Source: Lachnospiraceae bacterium
GTDB lineage: Bacteria > Bacillota > Clostridia > Lachnospirales > Lachnospiraceae
DNA: 6,038 nucleotides
Direction of reading: 5' to 3'
Assembly: GCA_019420465.1 (NCBI GenBank)
Contig: JAHZHB010000106.1
Coordinates: 1 to 6,038, forward strand
Shown here: piece by piece, positions 4,136-6,038 of the stretch
Position numbering within the stretch: position 1 is the stretch's first letter
Layout of the letters: each line of letters starts with the position of its first letter
Program-made: the position numbers and the translations under genes
Notes under the pieces: generated by a model
Told to the model about the DNA's origin: nothing
The model's database searches: none
What the model saw: the letters and a program-made list of their open reading frames with translations, nothing else

Positions 4136-5584
4136 TTACTGCATCGTCCAGCTGCCATTGGTATTGGTTCCCTTATAGATCCGGGTACCATCACCGGAAA
4201 CCAGAATATTGATCACTGTACTGCTGCCATCACTGACAGAGAAATTATAATACGGAACATTCTGGTATGTTGTCGTACCCTCATAAGAATACGTGTATGC
4301 CTTGCCATCCGCAGAAGATGCACCATAATAATTCTGTGCGATTTCTTTGGCCGCATCGGCTGTCACGCTGGCACCGGCGATCGTATCCGTATCAGAACCG
4401 GAAGCAGCTGCGGTATCTGGTGTTGTGCCCGCTGCAGCGGCTGTCTGGTCTGTACCTGCTGTAGCTGTCGTATTTGCCGTGCCTGCGGTATCTGTCGTGG
4501 CAGCACCGGCAGTCGCGTCCGTCGTACCGGCAGTGCCTGTCGCAGTCTTGGATGTCGTATCCGTAGTGCTTGCTGTCGATGTACCCGGCATGGAAAGAAC
4601 CGTGCCATAGGACGTCGTACCGGAATCCGTCGTCTGACCTGTCGAAGCTGTGCCGTCAGAAGCTGCTGCCGTCTGCGTCGTCGCTGTATCTGTGGTGCCT
4701 GCTGTCTGTGCGGCATCCTGCGTGGCCTCATTGCTGTCTGTGTTTCCCACAAGCACCGTTTCCAGAGGCATCTTTGTCATCTTTTCCAGAGAAACGATCG
4801 TATAGTGGAACGGTGACTTTTTCCCTTTGTATGGGCTTTTTTTCACCTGGGCACTGTATTCTCCGAGAGAAGTTCTCGAAGAAGCGTCTACCAGATATGC
4901 CGTGATCTGATACGTGCCGCTTTTGTCCAGCTTTTCACAGGACTGAACCGCTATATCATATCCTGTTGTATCATTCATGGCAAACTGCCATTTGCTGCCG
5001 CTCTTTGTTACGCTCTCGCTGCCTTCTGTGATCTCCGGAAGCTTCTTTGCCTTACCAAGGCCACTGTACAGTGAAGCCGCATAATAACGAAGCTGTGCCT
5101 TTTTCACCGTATACTGCTTGGAACTTTCATCAAAGCTGATACGCTTATTGTTAACCCCATAGGCAGATACCAGATAATTCATCTCTTTCCAGAACGTCTC
5201 ACCGTTTGCCTTGCTCTCTGCATCAAACGCTGCATTGCCCTCCTGCTCCGAAATCATGCGGGCCAGCAGGACATAGCTCACTGACGCCATATCCTCATCC
5301 AGCGCGATGGCCGCCTGCACTGTCTCTGCGCCCTGTGCAGCAGTCTCTGTCGTCTGGGATGTCTGACTCGCAGCCGTCTCAGCAGTCTGGGATGTCTGAC
5401 TCGAAACTGTCTCAGCACTCTGGCTGCCGTCCACAGTCTGGGACGCTTCCGGTGTCTTGGACGCCTGCTCACCCACAACAGAAGTACTCTGGGATACGGA
5501 TGAAGACGCTTTATTTTTTCCACAGGCTGTGATACTGCATAACGCCAACGCCAGCAGCATGCCTGTTACGATTTTCTTTTTCAT
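4136..5584 (-). CDS. Secreted lipoprotein with Ser/Thr/Ala-rich linkers, function unknown
   Basis: A 482-residue membrane-anchored lipoprotein. KKK (2-4), a hydrophobic core and the lipobox ITAC place the lipidated Cys at residue 21. A Ser/Gln/Thr-rich stalk follows (22-92), with an 11-residue repeat SQTSQTAETAA-like (62-83). A folded domain covers about 93-280 (FWKEMNYLVSAYGV, YYAASLYSGLGKAKKLPEI, TYQITAYLVDASSRTSLGEYSAQVKKSPYKGKKSPFHYTI are visible segments). A 124-residue linker, almost only Thr, Ala, Gly, Ser and Asp, spans 281-404. A small C-terminal domain (405-482) rich in Tyr and beta strands ends with GDGTRIYKGTNTNGSWTMQ. I do not recognise either domain. The ATG at 5584 has GAGG about 10 nt upstream. 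The protein would be exposed on the cell surface; the linker probably spans the cell wall or is a glycosylation target, which is inference. It has its own promoter. Confidence 0.88.
   Translation of the reverse strand: MKKKIVTGMLLALALCSITACGKNKASSSVSQSTSVVGEQASKTPEASQTVDGSQSAETVSSQTSQTAETAASQTSQTTETAAQGAETVQAAIALDEDMASVSYVLLARMISEQEGNAAFDAESKANGETFWKEMNYLVSAYGVNNKRISFDESSKQYTVKKAQLRYYAASLYSGLGKAKKLPEITEGSESVTKSGSKWQFAMNDTTGYDIAVQSCEKLDKSGTYQITAYLVDASSRTSLGEYSAQVKKSPYKGKKSPFHYTIVSLEKMTKMPLETVLVGNTDSNEATQDAAQTAGTTDTATTQTAAASDGTASTGQTTDSGTTSYGTVLSMPGTSTASTTDTTSKTATGTAGTTDATAGAATTDTAGTANTTATAGTDQTAAAAGTTPDTAAASGSDTDTIAGASVTADAAKEIAQNYYGASSADGKAYTYSYEGTTTYQNVPYYNFSVSDGSSTVINILVSGDGTRIYKGTNTNGSWTMQ
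4373..4744 (-). repeat. Low-complexity Thr/Ala/Gly linker coding region
   Basis: This DNA encodes lipoprotein residues 281-404, with recurring short words such as GTTDT, TAGT and DTA. The repeated GCA/GCC/ACA/ACG/GGT codons give the minus strand degenerate short tandem character without one exact period. Open frames seen on the opposite strand (4347-4610) and in another frame here are by-products of this composition. Length variation between strains would be expected. Confidence 0.6.
5352..5417 (-). repeat. Two tandem 33-bp units in the lipoprotein stalk
   Basis: Two adjacent 33-nt units (5352-5384 and 5385-5417) share an identical 19-nt stretch, GTCTGGGATGTCTGACTCG on the plus strand, and similar ends. 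A more diverged third unit follows. They encode 11-residue repeats of the SQTSQT(A/T)ETA type. The period is a multiple of 3, so copy-number change would keep the frame. Confidence 0.75.
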
Positions 5585-5647
5585 ATGTATATAACCTCAC
5601 TGATCTTCCTCTTCGGATACTTTGGCGATACTCTCATAGTTATTAAT

Positions 5648-5676
5648 ATTTTACCATATCCCGAAATGAATGCAAA
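5648..5676 (-). promoter_or_regulatory. Promoter of the lipoprotein gene
   Basis: On the minus strand TTTGCA (-35, 5671-5676) and TAAAAT (-10, 5648-5653) are 17 nt apart; TTGCAT with a 16-nt spacer is an equivalent reading. The -10 matches 5 of 6 consensus bases. The predicted start lies about 55 nt upstream of the ATG at 5584. It is the best placed promoter in the gap. Confidence 0.5.
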
Positions 5677-5747
5677 GACAAAATACACTAACACACCTTA
5701 ATATTTCTGAAAATCCATCTGCTGCCCGATTACTGCTCTACATAACA

Positions 5748-5797
5748 AATCAAAATTGGTTCACTGGGCCACTTGTTGATATCTATGGCAATAAAAA
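5748..5797 (-). repeat. Copy B of the dispersed hairpin-tail repeat
   Basis: This aligns without gaps to 101-150, with 36 of 50 positions identical; 9 of the 14 differences are transitions. It includes part of the T tract of the purC terminator and continues leftward past it. As in copy A, it starts at the foot of the hairpin and ends upstream of a leftward promoter. The AATTGG/CCACTT arms are an imperfect version of the AATTGGT/ACCAATT inverted repeat in copy A. Confidence 0.5.
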
Positions 5798-5885
5798 ACG
5801 TCCATGCCCACACCTTACCATACGGTATATGTCCCGAAAAATATCCGAAAACATATACCGTATGGTAACGGCACGAGCACAGACG
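5793..5885 (-). terminator. Very long intrinsic terminator hairpin after purC
   Basis: The inner stem is a perfect 18-bp inverted repeat (5815-5832 and 5851-5868) around an 18-nt loop. Below it, after one bulged base (5869), 16 further positions (5799-5814 with 5870-5885) pair fully in minus-strand RNA, six as G-U. The stem is about 34 bp and is followed at once by T6 (5798-5793). On the plus strand all six wobbles become A-C mismatches. The structure begins 19 nt after the purC stop codon. Confidence 0.85.
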
Positions 5886-5904
5886 CATACAGCTCTGCAA
5901 AAAC

Positions 5905-6038
5905 TTATAATTCTTTTCCTGTCAGCATCTTATAGCCCTGCAGATACTTATCGATCGTCTTGTCCACGATCTCCTGCGGCAGTGTCCAGTCATTGTCCGG
6001 ATTGGCTTTCAGCCAGTCACGGGCAAACTGCTTGTCAA
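5905..6038 (-). CDS. purC: Phosphoribosylaminoimidazole-succinocarboxamide synthase, C-terminal end (partial)
   Basis: The last 43 residues of a protein whose 5' part lies beyond the right edge. PurC (SAICAR synthetase) joins aspartate to CAIR using ATP in de novo purine synthesis. The visible pattern DKQFARDWL (1-9 of the fragment), LPQEIVDKTIDKYLQGYKMLTG (19-40) and a short KEL end matches the conserved C-terminus of this family, where (F/Y)VRDWL, LPEEVVEKT and YxEAYxxLTG are typical. The TAA stop is at 5905-5907. The catalytic ATP-grasp-like region is not in the window, so intactness cannot be judged. A strong terminator follows, making purC the end of its transcript. Confidence 0.85.
   Translation of the reverse strand, partial: DKQFARDWLKANPDNDWTLPQEIVDKTIDKYLQGYKMLTGKEL

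Larger units (their letters stand above)
5585..5904. other. Gene-free region between purC and the lipoprotein gene
   Basis: This 320-nt stretch has no supportable gene. From right to left it holds the purC terminator hairpin, copy B of the repeat block, about 70 nt of AT-rich DNA with nothing recognisable, the lipoprotein promoter, and an approximately 60-nt leader ending in GTGAGG. Confidence 0.7.

Noticed and set aside
4347..4610. A plus-strand Ala/Val-rich open frame
   Set aside because: It arises from reading the Thr/Ala linker codons backwards; composition alone explains it.
4363..4752. A minus-strand Arg/Gln-rich open frame
   Set aside because: It is the shifted frame of the low-complexity lipoprotein linker.
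5352..5417. Tandem units considered as a CRISPR array
   Set aside because: The units are adjacent 33-bp copies with no unique spacers and encode protein repeats in frame.
5799..5885. Long palindrome considered as a transposon end or attachment site
   Set aside because: The T6 tract, its position right after purC and the consistent G-U wobble direction fit an RNA terminator better; no transposase or target duplication is visible.

Overview
The window looks like chromosomal DNA from a Gram-positive anaerobe of the Clostridia, most likely a gut Lachnospiraceae. This rests on moderate GC content, strong AGGAGG-type ribosome binding sites, intrinsic terminators, a lipobox lipoprotein, and an XRE repressor domain of a style common in that family. 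The genus cannot be named from sequence alone. All seven supported genes lie on the minus strand, so the window reads from right to left.

Right end: the last 43 codons of a purC-like SAICAR synthetase (de novo purine synthesis). It is followed by a very long terminator hairpin, a gene-free stretch (5585-5904) and a promoter. Next is a 482-residue secreted lipoprotein with a huge Thr/Ala-rich linker, then coaD (coenzyme A synthesis, TTG start). Then comes an orphan beta-class DNA methyltransferase with an altered catalytic tetrapeptide. A small unknown protein overlaps a DNA-deoxyinosine glycosylase. Left end: an unusual fusion of an XRE DNA-binding domain to an AlaA-type alanine aminotransferase with its own promoter, then a hairpin and a strong leftward promoter for a gene outside the window.

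The genes do not form one pathway. They look like a run of core housekeeping genes (purC, coaD, alaA-like) mixed with DNA modification and repair functions. Hairpin-plus-T signals sit in the short gaps before coaD, the methyltransferase and the 84-residue gene, so each gene may be insulated or attenuated rather than part of one simple operon. The glycosylase and the small protein are tightly coupled by overlap.

The most unexpected structure is non-coding. The hairpins after purC and after the aminotransferase fusion have unrelated stem sequences, yet each is followed by the same roughly 50-nt block (36 of 50 positions identical, ungapped), with the hairpin base at the same place to within 1 nt. 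All strand-asymmetric pairs in these stems are G-U in the minus-strand RNA, which supports an RNA-level role. No CRISPR array, tRNA, rRNA, transposase or phage gene was seen.
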